Shown here: positions 20,941-32,189 of the stretch, in pieces | Position numbering within the stretch: the stretch's first letter is position 1 | Layout: each line of letters starts with the position of its first letter | NCBI GenBank assembly: GCA_020310875.1 | Contig: CM035444.1 | Location: 20,756,199 to 20,820,198 of the forward strand | Reading direction: 5' to 3' | Length of the DNA: 64,000 bases | Source of the DNA: Ceratopteris richardii | Taxonomy: Eukaryota > Streptophyta > Polypodiopsida > Polypodiales > Pteridaceae | The notes under the pieces: generated by a model | The model's input: the letters and a program-made list of their open reading frames with translations, nothing else | Databases searched by the model: none | What the model was told of the DNA's origin: nothing | Translations under genes and position numbers: made by a program

Positions 20941-21234
20941 TCTATCTTCTTAAACTCTTGCCCACAAGTCTTTAAGCCACTCCCCTTCGACTTCGGGGAT
21001 AACGGATCCTTCTCTTTTATTCTGGCAATAATTTTCACCAGAGGTCTCTTTTATTCTCTTTTATTCTCAAAGCGTGGTTCAATTCCTTCTGCTTTCTTCC
21101 ATCTGTCTTCTTGAACTCTTGCCCACAAGTCTTTAGGCCATTCCCCTTCGACTTCGGGGATAACGGATCCTTCTCTTTTATTCTCGCAGTAATTTTCACC
21201 ACAGGTCTCGCCTTCTTTTCCTTTCTCGGGATCA
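20913..21234. repeat. 161-bp tandem duplication in GyB gag-protease linker
   Basis: 20913-21073 and 21074-21234 are two copies with about 90% or higher identity by eye (both contain GGGGATAACGGATCCTTCTC). 161 is not a multiple of three, so one copy disrupts the gag-protease frame. Confidence 0.85.
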
Positions 21235-23257
21235 TTAAGGGTGACACACTCTTGAAATTCTTTTTCGGGAATTCTTGAGTTGGGTAGTCGCTAAACAGGT
21301 TTTTCTAGGGTCCGTTTGGCCACTTCAATTAATTTCTTACATATCTCCAACCTTTCTTTCTCTAGGTCACCTCTGGGATATTCCTTTTCATGTTGTTCAA
21401 TAGTTGGTCCTGCTCTTATTCGTGCCTGGTATGCCTGAATCCACATGGCTAACTCTTCTGGCCTTGATCTCTCTGAGGGTATCCATAAGGTCTCATGGGC
21501 GGTTCTACCGGTCTTGACTACTGATTGTAAGGAAAGTTTTCTATGCTGTGATTTATGTACCTTTGTTCTATGCTACAATAATGCATAGGGCCCAGGGCGG
21601 GTGGTCTATTGTAAGCATAGGCAGGTGGTGGAACTACTCCGCTATTGCACAAATGAGAAGGATGATCACCTCCACAGTGCACACATCTTCTAAGCATGGG
21701 TACTCTCATAGGATTGTTTGGGTAGTTCCTCTGCCCTTGAACATTCAATTTTTTTGCCACTAAATCAGCAATTTCCTCTACATTATTCCTAGGGTTTGAC
21801 GTGTTGCTGGTGGTATCCTCACTTTTCACACTACCTTGAGGTATTTTCAAATCTTCTGCTAGATTGTCCTCTAGGTCAATACACTCTTTCATGCATTCTT
21901 GCAAATTTTGGAATCTTTTCACATATACCAATCATCTCAATGATCCATTCACTAATCCTTCCAAAAACAATGACACCATTTTGTTTTGAGTGGGCCTCTC
22001 TTCAACAGGGCATCTATCCACATATTGCTTAAATCTTCTTGCTGCCAGTCTCATCGATTCCATAGGAGCTTGTTTAAAACTATGGATTAATGAGGAAGAC
22101 TTGCTTTTTATTCCAGATTTGCTGAATTCTTCAATCAATCCTTGATAGACTTGTTCCATGTTTTGAAAGTTATTAGGGTTTAATGGCTAGAACCATGCTA
22201 AGGATGTGTCCATCAAGGTTAGTCCAAAGGATTCATATTGAATCAAGAAGTCTTCCACTTGTTCGGCTCTTATTACTTGCTTGAATTCAGTTATGTGGTT
22301 GTAAGGTTCACTAGCGCCATCATAGTGGTTTCTCATGCATTTGGCAACTTGGATAGGTCTTAATCTTCTTCCAGGTTCAAGTGGTCTAGGCATTACAAGG
22401 AATACTGGTCGTCCTATTGGTATTCCTGGTCCTCTTCCAGCTGCTGGTCTCTCCTGAACAGGGATTCTAATCCTTGGTTCCACATGTGTAGGTGGTCGAT
22501 AATTTGGATTATTGCCCGATGTAGCAAACTGCACGTGGGGCCTAACTGGGATGTGTGTTTGTTGTGTCTGTCCCGAATGCTGATATGAATTATCTTGATA
22601 GGTTCCTTGGGGATTTTGTGAAGTCGTGGCTTAATCCCTTGGAGGGAACACTGGTATGTTCTAATATTTCAACCCTGCTCTTTCTAATTCCGTTAATGGC
22701 CAGTACCTCCTCTGATTCTTGTCCAGATATGTGATGTGAGTGGGATTTTCAGGATCTTGCAATTCATAAATGGTGGCTGGGTTAATAGCTTCTTCCCACC
22801 ATGAAGAGTGTGTTCTGAGAAGATGCTCCATCCCATTGATTAAATAAACATCCATCAGGGAATCGTCTTGGGGGATCAGGTCTCCTGTCCAAACCCTAAT
22901 CACCATGGACTTTCCTCGAGGTGTAGATACATGTTCTTCATGTCCTTCTCCATTAAGGTTGTGGTCATTGCCTTCTTTCCTTTGTTCGTTGATGTTTTTA
23001 GGATTCTCAGTTACTACATACAAAATATCCCTTTTGTCCATGTAGAATCCTCCTGCATACTTAACAGCTCGCCTAGGTACTATATAAGCATCCATAGCTT
23101 TCTTCAGCCTAGCCACTGATCTGTTTATCCCATCTAGGTACATAGGTAAACCGTGTTGGTTGGTGTTCACATATTTTAAGGATGTTCGATATTCACCCTC
23201 AATAATTGACATCATGCCAATTATTGGTATAGAATTCTGCATGTCCTCTGAGGCCAT
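21235..23257 (-). pseudogene. GyB gag with zinc knuckle
   Basis: Gag of a Gypsy element, in one frame from the ATG at 23257 (MASEDMQNSIPIIG) to beyond 21518, with stops at 22661, 22187 and 21932. The N-terminal part (EGEYRTSLKYVNTNQHGLPM) is shared with GyA (PEGPYRTQLEYVRTNQLGA). The capsid part has KCMRNHYDGASEPYNHITEFKQV and MRLAARRFKQYVDRCPVEE. The nucleocapsid has one CCHC knuckle, CVHCGGDHPSHLC (about 21645-21685). The downstream tail reaches the duplicated linker. Confidence 0.88.
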
Positions 23258-24632
23258 AAGAGTTTCCTCCTCAGACTCACTCGAGGTTTCAGATTAGTGT
23301 GAACGACTACTTGGTTCGGCTACACTTCCCACTGATGAGATTATACTTCTTCGGCTCCCTAGGATTCTTCTGGATCTTAGGTTCATTCACTTAAAAGCTC
23401 TCGTCTCGTTTTAACCAACTCTTAGCTCCCAATGCTCTTTGCTGAGGTTCTGAGTTATATGAAATATTTGGTTGACTTAGAAACTCACACTGAATCCACA
23501 ATACGTGATATTTAACCCAAGAGAAATCCCACGATACTCAACACTTGACACACTGGAAAAGTCACGACACCCGATATGGGACAAGTATCGTGAGAAGAAC
23601 CTCATGATACTCGATATCAGACAGATGTCGCGAGGCTAGAGCATGATGCCCGATATGGGCCAGGTATCGCGAGCAAACTCAACGATACACTATATTGGTC
23701 AGGTATCAAGAGCAAATTCAACGATACACGATATTGGTCAGGTATCGTGAGCAAACTCAACGATACACGATATTGGTCAGGTATCGCGAGCAAACTCAAC
23801 GATACACGATATTGGTCAGGTATCGTGAGCAAACTCAACGATACACGATATTGGTCAGGTATCGCGAGCAAACTCAACGATACACGGTATTGGTCAGGTA
23901 TCATGAGCAAACTCAATGATACACGATATTGGACCGGTTAGGTATTGCGATACTCAACCACATGAGATCACGACATTCAGATGTCGTGATACTCAACCGC
24001 GAGAGAACACGATACTTGACATTTTTTCAAATTTTAGCTAGTGCATTTAGATTCCCACTTAATGAGGGTGACACCACAGCTTATCTTCCCCCTTTCCAAT
24101 GCCTGGATCACACAAAAAAAAACTTCCTCACCCTTTGAATAATTCCTCACGATATCTTCTGCAGATTGTTTTAGCTATTTTGGCTTGATTCAAATGAATG
24201 TTGAGAGTAACAAGTTGATGCGCTCACCTTGGAAGCTATTCTTCAACTCTTTCACACTCTCACTTGCTCTACGTGGCCCAATCTCCCTGCTCTCCGATCA
24301 CGATATTCGTTTGCTAACCCTCTCGATACTTGCACATGTAGAAATGAATTGAAATGTTTGAATTTTTTATTTTTATACCTTTTGGAAATGGTTGACTTCA
24401 AAGAGCTGAAAGAACTAACTTAACAACTACCCTACCTTCCTGGGCTACTTACCTACTTCCTCCTTCCTACTCTAACTCACTCTACTCACTTAATCAACTC
24501 ACTACACACACTCCAAGAGCGAGAAGTAGTAAGTGCGAATGAGTGTGACTTACCAAAGAAGAGAAATTCACAACTCCTCTACTCGCTTCAATGCTAAGAG
24601 TTATTTACCATCACACGAATGTCTCGGTTTGA
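23258..24632 (-). other. GyB untranslated leader
   Basis: About 1.37 kb between the Asp-type primer site and the gag ATG. It contains the 39-bp tandem array described separately. The rest (23258-23526 and 24017-24632) shows no domain. Open frames across the array are 13-residue-period artefacts. Confidence 0.7.
23527..24016. repeat. 39-bp tandem repeat array in GyB leader
   Basis: Regular 39-bp units run from about 23640 to 23940 (successive AGGTATC motifs at 23662, 23701, 23740, 23779 and 23818), giving seven to eight clean copies with degenerate units on both sides. Each unit contains TATCGTGA or TATCGCGA and, about 15 bp on, CACGATA, so each could form a short hairpin. Confidence 0.92.
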
Positions 24633-24657
24633 TTCGACGTCCCCAGCAATGACGCCA
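24633..24657 (-). promoter_or_regulatory. Primer-binding site of GyB (tRNA-Asp-like)
   Basis: On the minus strand TGGCGTCATTGCTGGGGACG lies six bases inside the 5' LTR. It resembles the complement of the 3' end of plant Asp tRNA (TGGCGCCGTTGCCGGGGATCG) with several mismatches. Confidence 0.75.
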
Positions 24658-24663
24658 AAAATG

Positions 24664-25502
24664 TGTGTACCTAAGTACCAACTTAGGGACTTGTGGAGAA
24701 AGAGACTATACCCCAATCCCCCTTAAGTGCATATAGTGGGGATTCACGCTTTATTTATCAATCCGAGGAGTATCAAAACCTAGCGGAGTGTATGAAGACA
24801 TGCATTCAAATGAAGGTCAATGCAAATGAACTCTCAAAAAGTGCAAATAAGTATAAATCTAATCCAAACAAGTTTCAGGAATCGGTGGGGATGTCACGAC
24901 ATTTGGAGCAGCACTCAATAGTAAATCGAGCTTTTCTCTGAGCTCTGAACTCCGAATATAGTGAATACCGGGTTCCTTTCGAAGCTCTCGAGAAGACACA
25001 TCCAATGATGGTCTTTTCACTCAATTCTAATGCTCTTGCTTCAAGTTATGAGCAAAATACTGAGTTGCGGGAATGACCTTCCTCCACTTCAGCACTTCTT
25101 ACACTTTGTACACACCTTACCAACAGCAAACATGCACTTTCATGGATAGACAACAGTCCCAAGCACTCTTTCCAAGCATCACACCTGTATACCAGCTCAC
25201 AAAGAAGAAGATACAAAGAGCAGAAGACACAAATTCGAAATTTTGTGCTCTTGATTCTCACAATGGCAAAAGTTCTCTAGAAAGAGTCACAAATTGACTT
25301 ATATACATGTGCCCTAAAAATGGTAAGATACAAGGGTAAGATACAAATCCTTATGGCCATGCACCTAGAGGACTCCTCTAGTGCATTTACATCGGGAAAT
25401 ATGTCACAAAATGGCTATAATACAAGAACAAAGTGTCCAAATCGAAAAAATTTTGGGGCCCCTCTTTTTCTCTGCCTCTTTGCTTTTCTTAGCTCTGCAA
25501 CA
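24664..25502 (-). repeat. 5' LTR of GyB
   Basis: 839 bp with TG...CA ends. A TATATAAG box on the minus strand lies at plus 25298-25305. It pairs with 12417-13303. Confidence 0.92.
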
Positions 25503-25507
25503 TATGG
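25503..25507. repeat. Target-site duplication (right) of GyB
   Basis: TATGG, identical to 12412-12416. Confidence 0.92.
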
Positions 25508-26680
25508 TATAATTGGATGCATCCACATGTACATGGAATGGCTTGCTCCAATCTGAGGTTGTCAATACAGGTGCCGAACACAGGCATCATTTAAGTTCAT
25601 TGAATGAATTCTCACATTCATCTATCCATTCAAACTTGGTCAAAAGAGAGTATAGAGGCTTGGCTATGATAGCATACATGTGTATGAATCCTATGTAATA
25701 ACCACAATGACCCATGAAGGCTTGTACCTCTTTTATGTTATTTGGCCTAGGTAGGTCTGCAATTACTTTTACCTTTTCTTCATCCGTAGAAATTCCATTC
25801 TTTGACACAATGTTTCCTAGAATTTTGCCTTGTTTGACCATGAAAACGCACTTTTTTGGGTTCAGACAGACCTGATATTCTCAACATTTGTCAAATACTT
25901 GCCTTAGTTCTGGGATATGAGTCTGCCTCATATTCGAATGAGTACATATATCATCGACATAAACTTCCCAATTCTTGTGTAAGAATTCCTTAAAAACATG
26001 GCATATAAGTCGTTGGAAAGTGGCGGGTGTGTTTGTCAGCCCAAATGGCATCACAAGAAATGCAAATATGCCCCATTCTATGGAAAAATTTATCTTGTGT
26101 TAAACTTCTGGAGCAATGGCCACTTGATTATAGCCTGAGAAACCATCAAGAAAGCTATAAACTTCCTTGCCCGTAACTCTTTCCGATAAGTGTTCTATGA
26201 TAGGAAGAGGATACTTGTCTTTAATCATGGCAGCATTAACTTTTTTAAGGTTAATACATACGTGCAATTTTCCATTCTTCTTGGGCACAACCACAATGGG
26301 GGATACCCATTTTGTATGCTCAATTTTGTAAATGAATCCTGCTTCTATCAAATGAACTATTTCTTCTTTAATCTTAGCAGCATAGTTATCATTGTGCGTG
26401 TATGGTTTCTGTTTCGAGATTTGGCATCTGGAGTCATAGGAATTCTATGGGAGCAAATATATGGGTCTACTCCTTTCAAATCTTTGTAACTCCAAGAAAA
26501 CACATCTCTATATTCACATAATAGGGTAGTTAACCCTTCTTCCTCTTCATTCGTCAAATCATGCCCTATGTATGTACATTTTTCTTCTCCTTCTTCTATG
26601 GTCACTATGATTTTTTTGGTTTTCTCTCGATTATCATATACTTCTCCATTGTTAGCTTTTCTTTTAGGCATTTGTACCAT
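25508..26680 (-). pseudogene. GyA reverse transcriptase
   Basis: Gypsy RT up to the GyB insertion point. Pieces: 26680-26357 (IGHDLTNEEEEGLTTLLCEYRDVFSW, KDLKGVDPYICSHRIPM), 26351-26100 (WVSPIVVVPKKNGKLHVCIN, FLDGFSGYNQVAIAPE), then decayed codons with the catalytic VYVDDICTHS at about 25955-25925. Last comes 25841-25587 (QGKILGNIVSKNGIS, PNNIKEVQAFMGHCGYY). There are frame breaks at 26355, 26100 and 25845. It retains the 40-residue segment that GyB has lost. Confidence 0.9.
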
Positions 26681-26694
26681 AATTTTTCTATCTT

Positions 26695-28323
26695 CTATTT
26701 TTCTTCTTCAGGGGTTTTGGCTTCTACAAAATAAAGATATTCCTCTTCTATGGAATAGAAGGGTTCCATGATGATGGATTCTAGATCCTCGTCACTAATC
26801 TCGTCTGGTTCTTGGGTTTCTTCCATGCATTCTTCTAGGATAAAGTCTTCCTGAAAAGGTTTAATCATAAAGATGGAAATGTCATATCCGTCCTCATCAC
26901 AATGAGGGGTCCATTGTTCTTCATTCACTTCTATGTCCATCATAGCTAAGATTTCTACCCAACCATGAGGCTCGAATTCCTCGTTTGGAAATACTATAGG
27001 TGCATAAGCTGGGTCTTGAAGAGTTTGTGGATGTCGTTCTGAACCTAAGGTCCTAGCTTCTAACTGTTGTTCCTCTTGTTTGGCTACCTTACACATCCAC
27101 AGATGAGTATCCTCGTGCAACCATGAGGGTTCTGATTCCAATGAGTGTATTGACTCTATGTCTTCTTGTGTCTTATGGATAGTGTTCCATTGTATTGGGG
27201 GTACATCTCGATGGGAATAGTCTTTAAGATTGACTTTAGTAGTCACTCCTAAATGTTGAAAGTACAAAGAATTAGTTCCCCAATCTTGTACGATTTGCAA
27301 CTGACGCATGAATGGTCGTCCTAAAATCATCTTGTAAGCATGAATTTCCCAAAATCACAAATGGAAAAATTATGTAAAAAACTCCACACCACAAGTGGTG
27401 AGAGATATGCCTTCTAATAAGCCCAATGGCTTCTCTATATGTCCATCATCCATTTGTAGCTTCATCCTGGTGGGTCATAATGCTAGTTTACCCCAACATT
27501 TCCATAAAGCAGTAGTAGCGATGGCTACTCCAGCTCTTGAATCTAAGATGGCTTTGGTGGTGTAGCCCTTGTGGGTTATTGGAAGGTAAGTGTTACCTTC
27601 CTCTTCCTCGCTCACATCTCCAATTCTTTCTATAAGTATCTCTGGTACCTTCTTGTGTGATCCTATCTGAGAGGGAGCAATCGCAACCTCAGGGAATTGG
27701 TTTGCTACATGCTTCCACAATTCTGATTTAAGCTTCAGCAACTCCTCTAGAGTGAGATGGCACTGTACTTTGGTGTTCTTGATCACTTTCGTGTTTCTAA
27801 GGATTACTGATTCTTCATTCCTCACTATTATCATGGGTGCTCTCATGCTAATAGACTTTGCTTCCCAAGGTCCTGTGAACTGAGGTAATTCTTGCAAAGA
27901 ATTGGATTCAAAATTTGTGTGTTCACTCAGTTGTTCTTCCTCTACATCATCATAAATAGAGGGGATGTCTTGGGGAAATTGTTCCTGCAAGTCGTCTATT
28001 TCTTGAATAGGAGGATGGGTTTCTTGTTCTTTTCTCCACTTCTCTTCTTGGATTTCTCTTAGAAATTCGTGTGAACACTTATGTATGTAAGACAGGTTGT
28101 CTTCAATCTCTGTATTTGGTACTTGAGACAAGGATGGTGCATTCTTTTCCTGTGTCTCAGAGTCATTAGGGTTCCTTTGCAAATTCTTTTTCTCATTGCT
28201 ATTGACCAAGTATTCTAACCTCTCCAATAGTCCTTGAAAGTGTAATTCCGCTTTTGCCATGTTATTCCAATTATGATAATGAGAGGCTTCGAACATAGTT
28301 TGTGCTAATTCTACCTTCTTCAT
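26695..28323 (-). pseudogene. GyA protease and linker
   Basis: 28323-27475 has an acidic linker, then the retropepsin: YLPITHKGYTTKAILDSRAG. The catalytic DSG reads DSR because Gly (GGA) has become Arg (AGA; plus 27535-27537), which should inactivate it. The protease C-terminus continues at 27330 with MILGRPFMRQLQIVQDWG. It is followed by the acidic linker that also exists in GyB (DVPPIQWNTIHK, EFEPHGWVEILAMMD). About 140 bp between the two frames (27331-27474) is shifted. Confidence 0.87.
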
Positions 28324-28378
28324 GCAAAGTTTAGTCCTCTCAATTTATAAATCTGATCTCGGATAGTTCTTACTCATT

Positions 28379-31005
28379 TCAGCTATCTAGTCCTTCTTTT
28401 AATCTAGTCTGATATGCACAAAACATCATGTCCAGGTCTTTTGTTATGAGTTCAGCTACAATTGATCCTAATCTCTGAGTTAGATTCTCCTGATTAGATT
28501 CTTGAGAAGTCAGTTCTAGGATTTTGGCTCTAGATTCCTTGAGACTTCCTTCCAACTCAGTTATCTTTTTACTCCATTTCCTCTTAATTCTCTCTCTGGA
28601 ATCTTTCCAAGATTTTGTCTTTTTATTACTAGACTCTCCAACTTCACTAGTTCCGGCTATTTTTTCAGGATTAAGTTGTTGATTCCGTAAGAGCACATGG
28701 GCTCTTGTTATAGCTTGGATAGGCACGTATGTAGGGTTGGATCCATCTGCATTATATATAATACCTATCACGTTGATGGGTGTTACTTTTGAAGCATTCG
28801 TAGGGTTTTTAGGACAATCTTTGATAACATGCTCTTTACCATACTTGAGACAAATACCTTGTATGTTATAGTATTGTGAATGTCGTGCTATCAGAGGATG
28901 TGGACAATCCTTTATGAAATGATCTCCTTGGCACCTAAAGCATGGTCCTCTACGGCCCTGTGGTCTTTGTTGTCTTAACTGGGGTCCAGAATTAGGGTTT
29001 GCATACATCACATTAGCATAATTGGGTTTCCAACTGGGTTTCAATGGTGGACTATCATATTGATATGTTTCCACATGCTCTGCTGACTGCGTATAATATG
29101 CGGGTGGACTATCTACATGGTTTGAGTCAAAACTGTTAGAATTCGGGTCACTTTTAGTGATCAAGGGTGAAGAAGGCACTATAGCCCTATTGAGGTTCTC
29201 TTCTGCAGTAGCGTATTTGACTGAGATGACATTAGCTGGTGGGGGTGGTTGCTGATCTAACATAGGTTGAGGTCTCTGTTGAGCCTGATAAGGATAGTTT
29301 TGTGGAGGCCTATAGTAATGAGGTTGATCATTTTATTGGCCTTGATACCTCCCTGGTTGGGGGTATGCTTGCAAGTAGTTCTATCGTATTACTTGTTTGT
29401 TGTATGGCCAGTCTTGAGCCGTGTGATTCGTGTATCGTCTCTCAATCGTATAGTATTGGCCACTAGGGTTGGCTTGCGATTGTGTTACATTGGGAAACAC
29501 ATTTTCCATATGATCACCACCACAGGTGTAACAACGCTTGTTTGTTGTTAACCTAGGCATCTGTTTACTAGAAACTCCTAGTTTCTGGGCCACTTTTTTT
29601 GCTAGGTCTTCTATTGAGCTAGAAAGTTTCAAGGATGCTAGAGATGAACAATCTAAGTCCTTATAGACTTTTGAAAGTTCCAACTCATCTCCTAAGTTGT
29701 CCTCAATGTCTATACAAATTCTTACACATTGCTCTAATGTTTTGGGTTCCTTCAAGTATACATAGGAGAGTACGCCATCTAAAAACAATGACACTTGCTT
29801 GGCCTGTGAGGGTAATTCTTGCATCAGACATCTTTCAATGTATTGTCTAAACCTACGTCCTGCCAATCTAACTATTTCCTGAGGGGTCTATTTGAAACTA
29901 TGAATCAACAAAGAAGTATCATGCGTGATTCCACTTTTAGAGAATTTCATGATGAATGACTCTAACAAGTGATGAATATCTCTAAATTGCCTTTGCTGGA
30001 ATGGTTGGAACCACGTTAAATCCGCATTCTTTAACGTTAGTTCAAATGCATTCTATTGCGTGAACATGTCTTCTACTTGCTCTTCTCGTAGCACTTGCTT
30101 AAATTCCACAACATGGTCATAGGGATCTCTTGTCCCATCAAAGTAGTTCTTCATTGACTTTACTAATTGAGTGGGTCTTAGTATCCTTGGGTGTTCATGT
30201 GGTCTAGGTAGAGGAAAATCATCTCTACCACCTGGTATTCTTGGTTCTCTTTGTCTTTCTGATCTATCGGTGTCCGTGGTGGTTCTATCCCTCCCTATGG
30301 GATGAGTGAAACTTACTTCTGGTTTCTCTTTGTTCTTCTCTCTTTGAGTAACATGGGCTGAGGATGTCCCAGCACCATAATGGCTAGTGTTTACATTTTC
30401 TCGAGATGGAGGGAATACTAACTTACCTCTCCATGTGTAGGTATTTCTCGCATGGTTTGGTACTACAAATACTCGTTCTGAAGTGTCATCCAGGTATACA
30501 ACCTTTTCAAGTGTATCTTGGTCCTTGAATTCATAAATCATGATGGATCCTACCTCACTAGGTTGTTCCATTTTGTACCTCCAAAATGCTTTGTCAGTTT
30601 CCTTATTTAGAAACAATTCTATGCTTTTATTGTCCTGAGGGATCCAATCTAGGAATAGTACTCTTGTTAGTACATATTTCCCTCTGGGTGTCCTAGGTTC
30701 TTCTCCTAGTGATTTGTGATTCTTTTCCTTGGGTTCTTGCTTCCGTATCTAGCTGAACTACACCAAACTCATTGGTATGATTTGGTTGAGTACTTATGAT
30801 GTACATTGTTCCTTCTTTGTCTATGTATGAGTCTCTCTCAAATTTCACCATTGGAAGATCCAATCTAATGAGTTGGTCAGGGTTGTGAAATTGCACCACT
30901 ACTCTTTGCAAACCATCCTCATAGATGCGAGCACCTAATTGGTTGGTTCGGACATATTCTAGTTGAGTTCTATAGGGTCCTTCGGGTATTTCCAAACATG
31001 CTATA
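28379..31005 (-). pseudogene. GyA gag
   Basis: Gag runs almost directly from the primer-binding site. The first recognisable part (about 31000-30693) has LEIPEGPYRTQLEYVRTNQLGARIYEDG, homologous to GyB. The frame is already open through the primer site, so I cannot fix the start codon. Then come 30616-30053 (capsid: LVKSMKNYFDGTRDPYDHVVEFKQVLREEQVEDMF), 29866-29381 (AGRRFRQYIERC; a knuckle CYTCGGDHMENVF with the last Cys changed to Phe) and 29263-28379. That last piece has two more knuckles, CFRCQGDHFIKDC intact and CLKYGKEHVIKDC with the second Cys changed to Tyr. The C-terminal part is a charged helical tail. Several stops and shifts are present. Confidence 0.87.
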
Positions 31006-31028
31006 CTCGATCCCCGACAACGGCACCA
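31006..31028 (-). promoter_or_regulatory. Primer-binding site of GyA (tRNA-Asp)
   Basis: The plus strand CTCGATCCCCGACAACGGCA-CCA matches the 3' end of plant Asp tRNA (TTCGATCCCCGGCAACGGCG-CCA) with three mismatches. It lies seven bases inside the LTR. Confidence 0.85.
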
Positions 31029-31035
31029 AATTTGG

Positions 31036-31605
31036 TGTTTCTCTTGTACAATGGTAAGCATCACGTTAAGAAGCTCCACATCCTTAATGTCAATCCATGG
31101 AAGAGATAGGAGTGATATGAAGATCGTGAACGCGAGATGTAGTGAAAGTGAAGGTGAGAAGCATGGAGATGGACACACACACACACACGTAAGAGACAAG
31201 CAAGACACAATGGAAGATAGGAAAATAGACTCTATTGCTCAAGATCTCTATTACAAGCTCAAAATAGCTCAAAGCTCACACTAACCTACCTCAAAAATGA
31301 GCTCTCTAGCTCTCTTTATAGTTTTTTGACTAGTTTTGACCGGTTTCACATCTAGTGTCCGGCATAGTTAAAAAATAGGTTCTAGGTACTATTTTAAGTT
31401 CTAAACGAGGTCTAAAAATAGCCAAAATTGGTAGGCTCATTCTACCTAAGCTCCTCAAGCTCGAGGACTCCTTGGCTTGCAAAAAATGGAGCTACTAATT
31501 ACAAAAGTGGTTGTTCTATGTTACATATGATACAAGAGTGATGAAAATCACTATTGAGGGTTTTGAAAAAGTAAAATAAAAAACATGTTTCTTTGAAAAA
31601 ATAAT
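31036..31605 (-). repeat. 5' LTR of GyA (right end uncertain)
   Basis: Starts TGTTTCTC on the plus strand. Contains a (CA)n tract at about 31174-31188 and TATAAAGAGAG on the minus strand (plus 31311-31321). It is related to the GyM LTR pieces at 42141, 45829 and 47393 (shared ATGAGCTCTCTAGCTC and TTTTTTGACTAG). Its outer end is not defined because GyE sequence follows near 31610-31640. No partner LTR was found. Confidence 0.78.
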
Positions 31606-31639
31606 CCGCTTGGCTCCCCACTACTTCATTGTAATCTGC

Positions 31640-32060
31640 CTTCACATACTTCCTCGTCGTCTATGCCTTTGGCTACTGCCAACACATGCAATGGAAGACT
31701 TTCCCAATGGGTCCTCCAGTTGCAAGAATTCGATTTTGATATAGTACATCACCCTGGTTTCCACCATGCCTTAGCTAACTTCCTCTCCTAATTGGATTCT
31801 AGTGAGGCACCTGATGTCATTGATACGAACCCTCCGGCTATCTATATGGTCCAACCCATTAGTACTTCTACACCATGGGACTTTGATGCCACCTATTATG
31901 ATACTATTTACTCCTTTATGAAGACCAAACTCTTCCTAGAATCTTTATCTTACAATAAACAATTTACTATTATAATAGATCAATTGTACTATTATAATCT
32001 TTCAAGTGTCTGGCTTCGCTGTGTTCACATTCATGAGGTGGCTAGGTGTAAGTATATTTA
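31640..32060 (+). pseudogene. GyE RNase H end and integrase linker
   Basis: Plus strand. YFLVVYAFGYCQHMQW at about 31645-31690 and, in the next frame, QWVLQLQEFDFDIVHHPGFH ending in ANFLS* at 31787 match the end of Gypsy RNase H. After the stop, 31792 onward gives SSEAPDVIDTNPPAIYMVQP and FMKTKLFLESLSYNKQF, which fits the linker before the integrase zinc finger. The similarity stops near 32040. In the window this piece lies upstream of the RT fragment at 32190, the opposite of the normal order, so the two are separate or rearranged fragments. Confidence 0.7.
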
Positions 32061-32189
32061 CTTTCTTTATTTTGTGTATTCATCATGTGTAGTGATGGAT
32101 TCATGCAGTCATGGAAACTCTAGTTGGAATGCTCAAGTATTTTCAGATAAAGGAAGAGCAAAATTCCAAGAGTTGTTTTTGAAAGATTT

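Larger units (their letters stand above)
12417..25502 (-). mobile_element. GyB: 13-kb Gypsy element with extra coding region
   Basis: A complete minus-strand insertion of 13,086 bp. It has TG...CA LTRs of 839 bp (right, 5') and 887 bp (left, 3') and a TATGG duplication. It also has an Asp-tRNA-like primer site at 24633-24657 and a purine tract next to the left LTR. Gag, protease, RT and RNase H are in Gypsy order, but pol ends in the integrase zinc-binding region. The next 3.9 kb holds an unrelated long coding region instead of an integrase core. The LTRs are roughly 93% identical by eye apart from an indel of about 50 bp (left copy longer, around 13078-13135). The element is probably nonautonomous as it stands. 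Confidence 0.93.
10273..31605 (-). mobile_element. GyA: Gypsy element interrupted by GyB
   Basis: A Ty3/Gypsy element on the minus strand, in two blocks: 25503-~31605 (5' LTR, Asp-type primer site, gag, protease, RT) and 10273-12416 (RNase H, integrase). The blocks are separated by GyB, which is flanked by TATGG duplications. Joining the blocks across one TATGG gives sequence collinear with GyB's own RT/RNase H at 18431-18480. No 3' LTR or polypurine tract was found; the element ends at the pol stop next to GyC. It is older than GyB, which sits inside it. Confidence 0.88.

Noticed and set aside
23617..23941. CRISPR-like array or 13-residue repeat protein
   Set aside because: The 39-bp units are contiguous with no unique spacers, and the peptide repeats arise in several frames on both strands because 39 is divisible by three. 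It is a tandem repeat in a retrotransposon leader.
31006..31028. Asp tRNA gene fragments here and at 47363-47385
   Set aside because: Only the 3' end sequence is present, with an LTR seven bases away. These are primer-binding sites, not tRNA genes.
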